Assembly (NCBI RefSeq): GCF_006715495.1
Contig: NZ_VFNI01000005.1
Location: forward strand, 186,001 to 250,000
Source: Herbaspirillum sp. SJZ106
Lineage (GTDB): Bacteria > Pseudomonadota > Gammaproteobacteria > Burkholderiales > Burkholderiaceae_D
DNA: 64,000 bases
Direction of reading: 5' to 3'
The notes beneath the pieces are model-generated. The model did not search any database. It was not told the origin of the DNA and saw only the letters and a list, made by a program, of their open reading frames with translations. The translations under genes were made by a program, and so were the position numbers. This document shows positions 56,857 to 64,000 of the stretch, piece after piece. Numbering within the stretch: position 1 is the stretch's first letter; every line of letters starts with the position of its first letter.

Positions 56857-57780
56857 TCAGATAAACGCGTCCGTGACGATGTGCTGCCCCAGCATGAAGG
56901 CATCGGCGACATGCCGCAGCGGCGCCACATCCACATCCGACGCTTTGCCGCGGATCAGCTGGCTGAAGTGCCGGTAGAGCGAGGGATACTCGCCCTCGGC
57001 CGCCAGCGCGCACTGGGCGCCGTCGATCCACAGCTCGTGGCCTCCCTTCTTCAGGTGCAGGTGGCTGCTGTCGGTATCGATGACGATGTCCCAGGTCTGC
57101 TCACCGGTCTGGCGCCAGTCGAAATCGGCCTGCACCTCCGTGCCCGCCGCATCGGTGAAGGCCAGCCGCGCCGCGATCGGCGTTTGTCTGTTGGCCGGCA
57201 CTTCCAGGGCCGCCTTGGTCAGGAAGACCATTTCCGGCAGGATTTCCGTCACGATCGACAGGGCATTGATGCCCGGATCGAACACGCCCAGCCCGCCCGG
57301 TTGCCAGATCCATTCCTGGTCGGGATGCCAGTGGCGCACGTCTTCGCGCCAGATCACCTGGACCCGGCGCGGGCGATGTTCTTGCAGGTGGCGTTTGACC
57401 GCCTGCACGGCCGGCGCATGGCGCGAGTGCCAGCTGGCCAGCATGGTCACGCCGTGTTCCGCTGCCAGCGCCTTGAGCGACTCGACTTCGGACAGGGTGG
57501 CGCCGGGCGGCTTTTCCAGGAATACATGCTTGCCGGCGCAGATCGCCTGGCGCGCCGCTTCGTAGCGGTATTGCGGCGGCATGCACAGGGAGATGGCGTC
57601 GATGCGGATATCCGCGGCCAGCATCTCGGCCATGGTCTTGTAGGCGCGCACGCCCTCGATGCTGTGGTTGCGGCTGGCCGTGGCCGCCAGCGCATAGTCG
57701 GCATTGCCGCGGATGGCGGGAACGTGCTGGTCGTGGACGATCTTTCCGACGCCAGCGATGGCAAGTTGAATGGGCTCCAT
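56857..57780 (-). CDS. L-arabinose / D-galactose 1-dehydrogenase (Gfo/Idh/MocA family)
   Basis: NAD(P)-dependent sugar dehydrogenase of 307 residues. It strongly resembles the Azospirillum L-arabinose 1-dehydrogenase that oxidises C1 of L-arabinose or D-galactose to the lactone. It has the N-terminal Rossmann motif AIAGVGKIVHDQHVPAI, the catalytic Lys in VFLEKPPGAT, a WHSRHA segment, and the active-site region GVFDPGINALSIVTEILP with Asp and Asn. This is the first step of the non-phosphorylative pentose route. No lactonase or sugar ABC genes lie next to it in the window. Confidence 0.88.
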   Translation of the reverse strand: MEPIQLAIAGVGKIVHDQHVPAIRGNADYALAATASRNHSIEGVRAYKTMAEMLAADIRIDAISLCMPPQYRYEAARQAICAGKHVFLEKPPGATLSEVESLKALAAEHGVTMLASWHSRHAPAVQAVKRHLQEHRPRRVQVIWREDVRHWHPDQEWIWQPGGLGVFDPGINALSIVTEILPEMVFLTKAALEVPANRQTPIAARLAFTDAAGTEVQADFDWRQTGEQTWDIVIDTDSSHLHLKKGGHELWIDGAQCALAAEGEYPSLYRHFSQLIRGKASDVDVAPLRHVADAFMLGQHIVTDAFI

Positions 57781-57812
57781 ATTGTCCTTGTTGTTGAATC
57801 AGTGGCGAGGGA

Positions 57813-58799
57813 TTACCAGCGTTGGTGCACGTAGGGCGCGATGTCGTCCAGGTACAGCTGCCGCAGGGCCTGCATGAGCGGAGCCGGGATCTCCGGCAGC
57901 GCGCTGGCGGCGCTGTTGGATTGCGCCTGCTGCACGTTGCGCGCGCCGGGGATGACGGTGCTCACGCCGCTTTCCATGAGGATCCAGCGCAGCGCGAACT
58001 GCGCCATCGGTACATCCTGCGGCGCCAGCCGGCGGATCTTTTCCACCGCCGCCAGCGCTACCTCATAGGGTACACCGGAGAAGGTCTCGCCGACATCGAA
58101 GGCTTCGCCATTGCGGTTGAAGTGGCGATGGTCATCGGCGGCAAAGGTGGTGTGCGCCGACATCTTGCCGCTCAGCAGGCCCGAGGCCAGCGGTACGCGC
58201 GCGATGATGGCGACGTTGCGGCGCTGCGCCTCGCGCATCAGCAGGGCGCTGGGACGCTGGCGGAAGATGTTGAAGATGATCTGGATCGAGGCGACGTTGG
58301 GATACTCCAGCGCCTTGAGGGCTTCTTCCACTTTCTCGACCGAGACGCCGTAGTGGCGGATCTTGCCTGCGGCGACCAGCTCATCCATGGCGCCGAAGAC
58401 TTCCTGCCGGTAATAGACTTCGGTGGGCGGGCAATGCAGCTGGACCAGGTCCAGGCAATCCACCTCCAGGTTGGCCAGCGAGCGTTCGACGAAGGCTTGC
58501 AGGTTCTCTTTCGTGTAGCCGTCGGCGACATGGGGCGAGAGCCGGCGGCCGGCCTTGGTGGCGACGAAGGGGCGCGCGCCGCCGCGCTCCTTGAGCACCT
58601 GGGCGATGAGCTGTTCCGAGCGGCCGTCGCCATAGACATCGGCGGTATCGATGAAGCTCACGCCGCTATCGAGGGCCGCGTGCAGGGCGGCCTTGGCATC
58701 CTGGCTGGAGACATCGCCCCAGGAGCCGCCGATGGCCCAGGCGCCGAAGCCGATTTCCGATACCGCCGCGCCCGTGCGGGCGAACTGTCTTGATTTCAT
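57813..58799 (-). CDS. Aldo/keto reductase
   Basis: NADPH-dependent aldo/keto reductase of 328 residues from ATG 58799, preceded by AAAGGAG. The catalytic residues are Asp and Tyr in SFIDTADVYGDGRSE, Lys in VATKAG and His in VQLHCP. It has the late VSTVIPGARNVQQAQSN cofactor segment. It is like the plant-type or MocA-type AKR that reduces aldehydes or ketoses. It lies 33 bp upstream of the sugar dehydrogenase gene on the same strand, so the two are probably one operon. It is divergent from a LysR gene that is likely its regulator. Confidence 0.93.
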   Translation of the reverse strand: MKSRQFARTGAAVSEIGFGAWAIGGSWGDVSSQDAKAALHAALDSGVSFIDTADVYGDGRSEQLIAQVLKERGGARPFVATKAGRRLSPHVADGYTKENLQAFVERSLANLEVDCLDLVQLHCPPTEVYYRQEVFGAMDELVAAGKIRHYGVSVEKVEEALKALEYPNVASIQIIFNIFRQRPSALLMREAQRRNVAIIARVPLASGLLSGKMSAHTTFAADDHRHFNRNGEAFDVGETFSGVPYEVALAAVEKIRRLAPQDVPMAQFALRWILMESGVSTVIPGARNVQQAQSNSAASALPEIPAPLMQALRQLYLDDIAPYVHQRW

Positions 58800-58922
58800 G
58801 TTGCTTGCTCCTTTGCGTTGGCATTGCATGGATCGCCTTGCACGGCATGCCGAGGCCGATCCATGGCAGACCGTCATTTATACCGCGCGGCACGCGCGCG
58901 TGAGGATGGTTTAAGATGATTC

Positions 58923-58945
58923 GTGTTAATTCATGAAGTGAACAC
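58923..58945. promoter_or_regulatory. Candidate LysR-binding inverted repeat
   Basis: GTGTT at 58923-58927 and AACAC at 58941-58945 are inverted repeats symmetric about 58934 around the palindrome TTCATGAA. It lies 10 bp before the LysR start and 124 bp from the AKR start. The form (T-rich, interrupted dyad) fits LysR boxes. Confidence 0.5.
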
Positions 58946-58954
58946 AATTCATCC

Positions 58955-59872
58955 ATGTCCCTCCTCGATCACATCGACTTTTCAGACCTGCGCATCTTCG
59001 TCACCATCCTGCGCACCGGCAGTTTCAAGGCCGCGGCGATCCAGCTGGGCCTGACGCCATCGGCCGCCAGCCATGCGATGAAGCGGCTGGAAGAAAGGCT
59101 TTCGACGCAGCTGCTGTACCGCTCCAGCCGGGCGGTGGCGCCCACGGCTGCCGGGGCGGAGCTGGCGCAGCGCCTGGAGGAGGGCTTCGAGAAGATCGGC
59201 GCCGCACTGGGCAACCTGGACAGCGCCGTGCTCGGCAGCCTGGGCCAGTTGCGCATCAATGTCTTCGCCGATGCGGCGCATCTGCTGATCGAGCCGGCCA
59301 TTCCCGAATTCGTCCGGCAATGCCCGCAGGTCAAGCTGACGGTGGTGGTCGATGACAGGCCCATCGATATCATCGGCGAAGGCTATGACGCGGGAATCCG
59401 CTATGGGCATTACGTGCCCGAGGGCATGGCGACGGCGCCGCTCACGCGCGCGCAGCGCTGGGTGGCGGCGGCCTCGCCGGCTTATCTGGAGCGGCATGGG
59501 CGTCCGCAGGCGCTGGAAGAGCTGGCCGGCCACAACTGCATCCAGCTGCTGCTGGGCGACAACTCCAGCTACAAGTGGGAATTCGGCAAGGGGAAAAACA
59601 GCCGGCGCCTGCGTGTGCCGGGGCTGGTGACGATCAACAATACGGCCGCCACGATTGCGGCCGCCAGGGCGGGAGTAGGCATTGCCTACCTGCTGGAGGG
59701 AAGAATCAGGAAGGAACTGGAAGAGGGCGCGCTGGAGGTGGTGCTGCCCGAGTGGGCCGCGCCCAGCGAGCCTTTCCATATGTACTACAGCAGCCGGCGC
59801 CATGCGCATCCGGCCTTGCGCAAGCTGATCGACATCGTCCGGCTGCAGAACGGACTGGCCAGGCTGCGTTGA
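58955..59872 (+). CDS. LysR-type transcriptional regulator
   Basis: LysR regulator of 305 residues. The HTH covers about 10-68 (FSDLRIFVTILRTGSFKAAA, then SAASHAMKRLEERL). The effector domain begins near 90, with VFADAAHLLIEPAIPEFV, and ends in ALRKLIDIVRLQ. It belongs to the subgroup (LysR/YhjC-like) that controls a divergent oxidoreductase. It reads away from the aldo/keto reductase and the sugar dehydrogenase, which are its likely targets. The inducer is not deducible. Confidence 0.93.
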   Translation: MSLLDHIDFSDLRIFVTILRTGSFKAAAIQLGLTPSAASHAMKRLEERLSTQLLYRSSRAVAPTAAGAELAQRLEEGFEKIGAALGNLDSAVLGSLGQLRINVFADAAHLLIEPAIPEFVRQCPQVKLTVVVDDRPIDIIGEGYDAGIRYGHYVPEGMATAPLTRAQRWVAAASPAYLERHGRPQALEELAGHNCIQLLLGDNSSYKWEFGKGKNSRRLRVPGLVTINNTAATIAAARAGVGIAYLLEGRIRKELEEGALEVVLPEWAAPSEPFHMYYSSRRHAHPALRKLIDIVRLQNGLARLR

Positions 59873-59896
59873 GCGCCTGGCCGGTCCGTGCGGCCA

Positions 59897-61462
59897 TCAG
59901 TGCGCCGCCGAGGCTTCGGCGGCGCCGGCGCCGCCCTTGGACGGCTTGATGATCCAGATCAGCGGGATGATCGCCAGGAAGATCAGCGCCGACACATAGA
60001 AGATGTCGTTGATCCCCAGCATCGCCGCCTGGAACGTGATGGTGCGCTCGATCATGCCGGCCGTCTGCTGCTGGTCCAGGCCCAAGAGGCTGCTGATGTT
60101 GCCCACCGATTGCTGCAGCCAGGGGCTGTACGGCGTGGCATGCTCGGTCAACTGCGCGTGATGCATGATGGAGCGGTTGTTCCAGGCGGTGGTCGAGATC
60201 GAGGTGCCGACCGCGCCGCAGAACACGCGCACGAAGGACGACAGGCCGGCCGCGGCCGGAATCCGTTCCGGCGGCAGGCCCGACAGCAACAGCACCGTCA
60301 GCGGCACGAAGAACATCGCCGTCGGGATGCCCTGCAGCAGGGTCGGCATGATCACCGTCCACTGGTCGACATCGAGGTTGTAGCGCGAGCGCAGCCAGAA
60401 CACCAGGGCGAAGCCGATGAAGGAAGCGGTCGCCACCTTGCGCGCATCCACCAGCGGCAGGAAGCGCCCGATCAACGGCATCAGGATCACCGCGAAGATG
60501 CCGATCGGCGCGGTCGACAGGCCGGAGTCGATCGAACGGTAGCCCAGGTATTGCTGCAGCCATTGCGGCAGGATCACCAGGTTGCCGAAGAACACGCCGT
60601 AGCCGATCGAGATGGCGATGGTGCCGCCGGCGAAATTGCGCCGGCCGAACAGCCGCAGGTCCACCACCGGGTGGTCGTTGTTGAGCTCCCACACGATGAA
60701 GTAGGCGAAGGCCACGGCCGCGATGATGGCCAGGGTGACGATGGTGGACGAGGAGAACCAGTCCAGGTCCTTGCCCTTGTCGAGCATGATCTGGAAGGCC
60801 GCCACCCAGGTCACCAGCAGCGCCAGCCCGATCTTGTCGATCGGCAGCTTGTGGGTCGGGGTTTCGCGCGAGCGGTAGATGGCCAGCGTGACCCCGGCCG
60901 CGACCAGGCCCACCGGCACGTTGATGTAGAAGATCCACGGCCAGGTATAGCTGTCGGTGATCCAGCCGCCCAGGGCGGGTCCTGCCACCGGCGCCACCAC
61001 CGCCGTCATGCCCCATAGCGCCAGCGCGAACGAAGACTTGGATTTGGGGTAGGCCCCCAGCAGCAGCGACTGCGACAGCGGCACCATCGGCCCCGCCACC
61101 AGGCCTTGCAGCACGCGCGCGGCCAGCAGGATGGGCAGGGTCGGCGCCAGCCCGCACAGCCACGACGCCAGCACGAACAGCAGCACCGAGGTGACGAACA
61201 GGCGCACCGCGCCCACGCGCTGGGTCAGCCAGCCGGTCAGGGGAATGGAGATCGCATTGGCCGCCGCGAACGAAGTGATCACCCAGGTGCCCTCGTCGAC
61301 GGAAACGCCGAGGTTGCCCGAAATGGTGGGGATCGCCACGTTCGCGATCGACGAATCGAGCACGTTCATGAACACCGCCAGCGATACCGACAGCGTGCCC
61401 AGCACCAGGTTGGCGCCGGTCAGCGGTGGTGGCGGTGTATAGGGAGTAGGGCTGTTCGCCAT
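59897..61462 (-). CDS. emrB: EmrB/QacA-type multidrug MFS efflux transporter
   Basis: Drug:H+ antiporter-2 (DHA2) permease of 521 residues with 14 predicted helices. Motif A is present as LTGWLTQRVGAVRLF, motif C as GPALGGWITDSYTW, and an Asp in helix 1 (FMNVLDSSIANVA) is the family's usual proton residue. It exports hydrophobic compounds through a periplasmic adaptor and an outer-membrane channel. It is encoded downstream of emrA and a NodT-like channel in the same direction. The gap to emrA is 37 bp. Confidence 0.95.
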   Translation of the reverse strand: MANSPTPYTPPPPLTGANLVLGTLSVSLAVFMNVLDSSIANVAIPTISGNLGVSVDEGTWVITSFAAANAISIPLTGWLTQRVGAVRLFVTSVLLFVLASWLCGLAPTLPILLAARVLQGLVAGPMVPLSQSLLLGAYPKSKSSFALALWGMTAVVAPVAGPALGGWITDSYTWPWIFYINVPVGLVAAGVTLAIYRSRETPTHKLPIDKIGLALLVTWVAAFQIMLDKGKDLDWFSSSTIVTLAIIAAVAFAYFIVWELNNDHPVVDLRLFGRRNFAGGTIAISIGYGVFFGNLVILPQWLQQYLGYRSIDSGLSTAPIGIFAVILMPLIGRFLPLVDARKVATASFIGFALVFWLRSRYNLDVDQWTVIMPTLLQGIPTAMFFVPLTVLLLSGLPPERIPAAAGLSSFVRVFCGAVGTSISTTAWNNRSIMHHAQLTEHATPYSPWLQQSVGNISSLLGLDQQQTAGMIERTITFQAAMLGINDIFYVSALIFLAIIPLIWIIKPSKGGAGAAEASAAH

Positions 61463-61499
61463 AAATGATTCGGGTACGGTTCAGGTCAGGTCTTGCAAA

Positions 61500-62726
61500 T
61501 CAGGTATGCGGCACGGCCACGGATGCCTTGCCCTTTTTCTGCATCGACAGCCCGCCGGCGTTGTCGCCGATGATGCGCTCGACGATGGCGTCGGCCTGCT
61601 TGCCCAGGTCGTCGTAGACGCTGGTCTGGTAGCTGGCCGGGGCGTTTTCCAGCTGCTTGCCGTCGCCGTGGATATCAACCGTGGCGGTGGTGGACAGGCC
61701 GATGCGCAGCGGATGCGCGCGCACCTGCTCGGGGTCGAGCGCGATGCGCACCGGCACCCGCTGCACCACCTTGATCCAGTTGCCGGTGGCGTTCTGCGCC
61801 GGCAGCAGCGAGAACGCGCCGCCGGTGCCGGCCGAGAAGCCGACCACGGTACCCTTGTACTTCACGTCGGAGCCGTAGACGTCGGCCACCACTTCAACCG
61901 GCTGGCCGATGCGGATGTGTTTGATCTGGCCTTCCTTGAAGTTGGCGTCGATCCAGATCTGTTCCAGCGGCACGATGGCCATCAGCGGGTTGCCGGCGGC
62001 GATGCGCTGGCCGACTTGCACCGAGCGCTTGGAGACGAAGCCCGACACCGGCGCCACGATATTGACGCGGGCGTAGTTCAGGTAGGCGTTGCGTACGGCG
62101 CTGGCGGCTTGCTGCACGTTGGGGTGTTCGGTCACGCTGGTGTGGTCGGTCAGCGCGCGGTTGGCGGCGGCGGCGGCGCGCGCCTGGTCGAGGGCGGCGG
62201 TGGCGCTCTTGAAGGCGTCGCGGGCGTGCGAGACGTCTTCGGTCGATACCGCGCCCGAGGCCAGGCCGGCCTGGCGGCGCTGCAGGTCGTCCTTGGCGCG
62301 CGCCAGGTTCGATTCGGCGGCAGCCACATTGGCGGCCAGCGTGTCGTTGTTGAGGAACAGCTGGCGGGTCTGGCGCACGGCCTGGGCCAGCGCGGCTTCG
62401 GCCTGCGACAGCGCCAGCCTGGTGTCGGCCGCATCCAGCGTCACGAGCTGCTGGCCGGCGCTGACCAGTTGGGTATCGTCGGCCTTGATGGCAGTGACGG
62501 TGCCGCCGACCTGGGCGGAAATCTGCACGATGTTGCCGCCGACGTAGGCATCGTCGGTCTCTTCGAAGAAGCGGCCGTGCAGGAACCAGTACAGGAAGCA
62601 GATGGCGGCGACGATGAGCAGGGCCAGCGTCAGCAGGAACAACTGGCGCTTGCGCTTGCCGTTGCCATTTCCGTTGGCCTTGCCATTACCGTTGCCGTTG
62701 GCGTTTTGGGTGGTGCTTTCACTCAT
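61500..62726 (-). CDS. emrA: HlyD-family periplasmic adaptor EmrA
   Basis: Membrane fusion protein of 408 residues that links EmrB to the outer-membrane channel. The first 30 residues are unusually rich in Gly/Asn/Lys (alternating N, G and K repeats). One membrane helix follows (about 31-51, LFLLTLALLIVAAICFLYWF). Then comes the barrel-sandwich hybrid (about 70-110 and 210-260), with long coiled-coil hairpins between them (LSQAEAALAQAVRQTRQLFL region). The C-terminal half has ASGAVSTEDVSHARDAFKSA and IRIGQPVEVVADVYG, typical of EmrA. Confidence 0.94.
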   Translation of the reverse strand: MSESTTQNANGNGNGKANGNGNGKRKRQLFLLTLALLIVAAICFLYWFLHGRFFEETDDAYVGGNIVQISAQVGGTVTAIKADDTQLVSAGQQLVTLDAADTRLALSQAEAALAQAVRQTRQLFLNNDTLAANVAAAESNLARAKDDLQRRQAGLASGAVSTEDVSHARDAFKSATAALDQARAAAAANRALTDHTSVTEHPNVQQAASAVRNAYLNYARVNIVAPVSGFVSKRSVQVGQRIAAGNPLMAIVPLEQIWIDANFKEGQIKHIRIGQPVEVVADVYGSDVKYKGTVVGFSAGTGGAFSLLPAQNATGNWIKVVQRVPVRIALDPEQVRAHPLRIGLSTTATVDIHGDGKQLENAPASYQTSVYDDLGKQADAIVERIIGDNAGGLSMQKKGKASVAVPHT

Positions 62727-62790
62727 GGATTACTCCGTTTGATTTTCTTCGTAGCGGTTGTCTGGCTGCGCCGTCCTGGCCGGCACAGCG

Positions 62791-62832
62791 GGCCTGCCGC
62801 CGGCCGGATGGATGAGAGTCCGGCGGCAGGCC
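62791..62832 (-). promoter_or_regulatory. Intra-operon hairpin between the OMF gene and emrA
   Basis: GGCCTGCCGCCGG at 62791-62803 pairs perfectly with CCGGCGGCAGGCC at 62820-62832 over 13 bp with a 16-base loop. There is no T-run on the minus strand. It may balance channel and adaptor levels or protect the upstream mRNA. Confidence 0.5.
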
Positions 62833-62847
62833 ATGTCAGGTTTGCAT

Positions 62848-64000
62848 TCAGGGTTGTTGCGGCTGTCCCGATCCGGGCTTGCCGGCCAGCGCCAGGCCGG
62901 CCTGCTGGGCCTCGAAGCCGCCGCCCAGCGCCTTGTACAGCGCCACCTGCTGGTCGCGGCGCGCCGCTTCCAGGCTGACCATGGCCTGGCGCTGCACCAG
63001 TACCCCGGTTTCGGCGGACAGCAGCGTGAGCTGCGACGCCAGGCCGATGCGATAGCGTTCCCTGGCCAGGTCGTAGGCGCGCTCGGCCGCTTCCAGCGCT
63101 TCGCGGCGGATCGGCAACTGGCGCTCGGTGGAGTGGATCGAGGCGATCTGGCGCGCCACGTCGGCATAGGCGTCGTTGACGGCCTTGTTATAGGTCGCCA
63201 CGGCCAGGTCGTAATTGGCGTACTCGCCCTTGAGGCCGGCGCGCAGGGCGCCGCCTTCGAAGATCGGCAGGCTGATGGCCGGTCCGAAGGCGATCGACTT
63301 GCTGGCCGCGGTGAACGGATTGGTATTGAGCAGGGTGTCGAAGCCGATGGCCGCGCTCAGGTTGATGTCGGGATAGAAGCGCGACTTGGCCACATCGATG
63401 CCCTGGGTCGCGGCCTCCACCTGCCAGCGCGCGGCCACGATGTCGGGGCGGCGGCCCAGCAGGTTCAGGGGCAGGTCGGCCGGCAGGCCGGGCGTGGCGA
63501 GCCGGGTCATCTGCGGCGCCGCCAGTTGCAGGCCGCGGTCGGGGCCGCGGCCGGTGAGGGCGCCCAGCTGCTGCCGGATCAGCGTGATCTGGCCTTCGCT
63601 TTGCTCAAGCTGGGCGCGGGCGTCGGCGCTGCTGCTGCGCGACTGGTTGCGTTCGATCTGGGTATCCAGGCCGGTGCGCACGCGCTCGATGGTGATCTTT
63701 TGCAGCGCTTCGCGCTGGTCGACGGTGCGCTGCAGGATATCGTGCAGCGCATATTGCGCCGCCAGCTGGCTGTAGGCCGAGACGATCGAGGCGGTCAGCG
63801 CCAGGCGCGCTTCCTGCCCGCTGGCTTCGGCCGCCTTTTCGCTGGAGATGGCTTGCGCCAGCGCGGCATGGTTCTTGTTCCACAGGTCGAGTTCGTAGCC
63901 GATGTTGAGCATCGCCTTCTTCTCGTTGTACCAGTTGCCGCCATACGGCTCGGGATAGATCGTGGTGCTGGAGAACTGGTTGCGGATCACCGAGGCGTCG
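62848..64000 (-). CDS. NodT-family outer-membrane efflux lipoprotein (C-terminal part)
   Basis: Outer-membrane channel of a tripartite efflux pump. The visible 384 or so residues are the TolC-like core with repeated long helices and strands: YELDLWNKNHAALAQAISSE, TQIERNQSRSSSADARAQLE, LNLLGRRPDIVAARWQVEAA, and IAFGPAISLPIFEGGALRAG. The frame runs through the right edge, so the signal peptide and lipobox are outside. The DIVAARW and FEGG segments are typical of NodT/CusC. It heads the emrA-emrB operon in this window, so the set forms an EmrAB pump with its own channel. Confidence 0.93.
   Translation of the reverse strand, partial: DASVIRNQFSSTTIYPEPYGGNWYNEKKAMLNIGYELDLWNKNHAALAQAISSEKAAEASGQEARLALTASIVSAYSQLAAQYALHDILQRTVDQREALQKITIERVRTGLDTQIERNQSRSSSADARAQLEQSEGQITLIRQQLGALTGRGPDRGLQLAAPQMTRLATPGLPADLPLNLLGRRPDIVAARWQVEAATQGIDVAKSRFYPDINLSAAIGFDTLLNTNPFTAASKSIAFGPAISLPIFEGGALRAGLKGEYANYDLAVATYNKAVNDAYADVARQIASIHSTERQLPIRREALEAAERAYDLARERYRIGLASQLTLLSAETGVLVQRQAMVSLEAARRDQQVALYKALGGGFEAQQAGLALAGKPGSGQPQQP

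Overview
This 64 kb window is GC-rich chromosomal DNA from a betaproteobacterium. The best fit is an Oxalobacteraceae member close to Herbaspirillum. The evidence is the type of the proteins (ArgC2-type reductase, P19/FTR1 iron importer, chemoreceptors of this family's usual form), the pyrG-kdsA-eno-ftsB order, and the absence of any atypical-composition island. The genus call is an inference from sequence style, not a measured result. I see no transposase, integrase, phage gene or CRISPR array. It is a core-genome window with accessory metabolic genes, one tRNA, and short REP/MITE-like intergenic repeats.

Layout. 1-4.7 kb: a catabolic cluster (CitE-like lyase fragment, Zn alcohol dehydrogenase, orphan TRAP binding protein) convergent with a fused dihydroxyacetone kinase. 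4.7-8.3 kb: an XRE/MmyB regulator divergent from an NTF2-like protein with a clear palindromic operator, then argC divergent from a LysR regulator. 8.3-11 kb: a stand-alone DUF4118 membrane protein, an esterase and a glycine-zipper protein. 11-22 kb: lysS-prfB (prfB carries the classical +1 frameshift), a PhoX phosphatase with a PHO box, a lipoprotein, recJ-rpfE, and a UvrD-like helicase under an almost canonical LexA box. 22-30 kb: lolC-lolD, argE, tatD-comEC and an alpha/beta hydrolase. 30-35 kb: pyrG-kdsA-eno-ftsB and pnuC.

35-44 kb is a signalling block: a diguanylate cyclase, a NarL-type response regulator with a soluble histidine kinase, tRNA-Arg(ACG), and two chemoreceptors on either side of a patatin-like protein with altered active-site motifs. 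44.5-48 kb is a complete FtrABCD ferrous-iron uptake operon behind a strong Fur box. 48-50.8 kb holds yjdM, an SBF transporter and tas. 50.9-54 kb is a large PAS/GAF/GGDEF/EAL protein.

54.7-56.6 kb is the glutathione-dependent formaldehyde detoxification pair (frmA-fghA). 56.9-59.9 kb has a pentose/hexose 1-dehydrogenase, an aldo/keto reductase and a divergent LysR regulator. 59.9-64 kb is an EmrAB-type tripartite efflux operon whose outer-membrane component runs off the window.

The most useful regulatory observations are the LexA, PHO and Fur boxes, the XRE operator, and two intergenic elements (about 44.2-44.4 and 56.7-56.8 kb) that share termini and look like members of one MITE family. 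I found no wholly new multi-gene system. The least explained items are that repeat family, the patatin/chemoreceptor block and the XRE-NTF2 pair.
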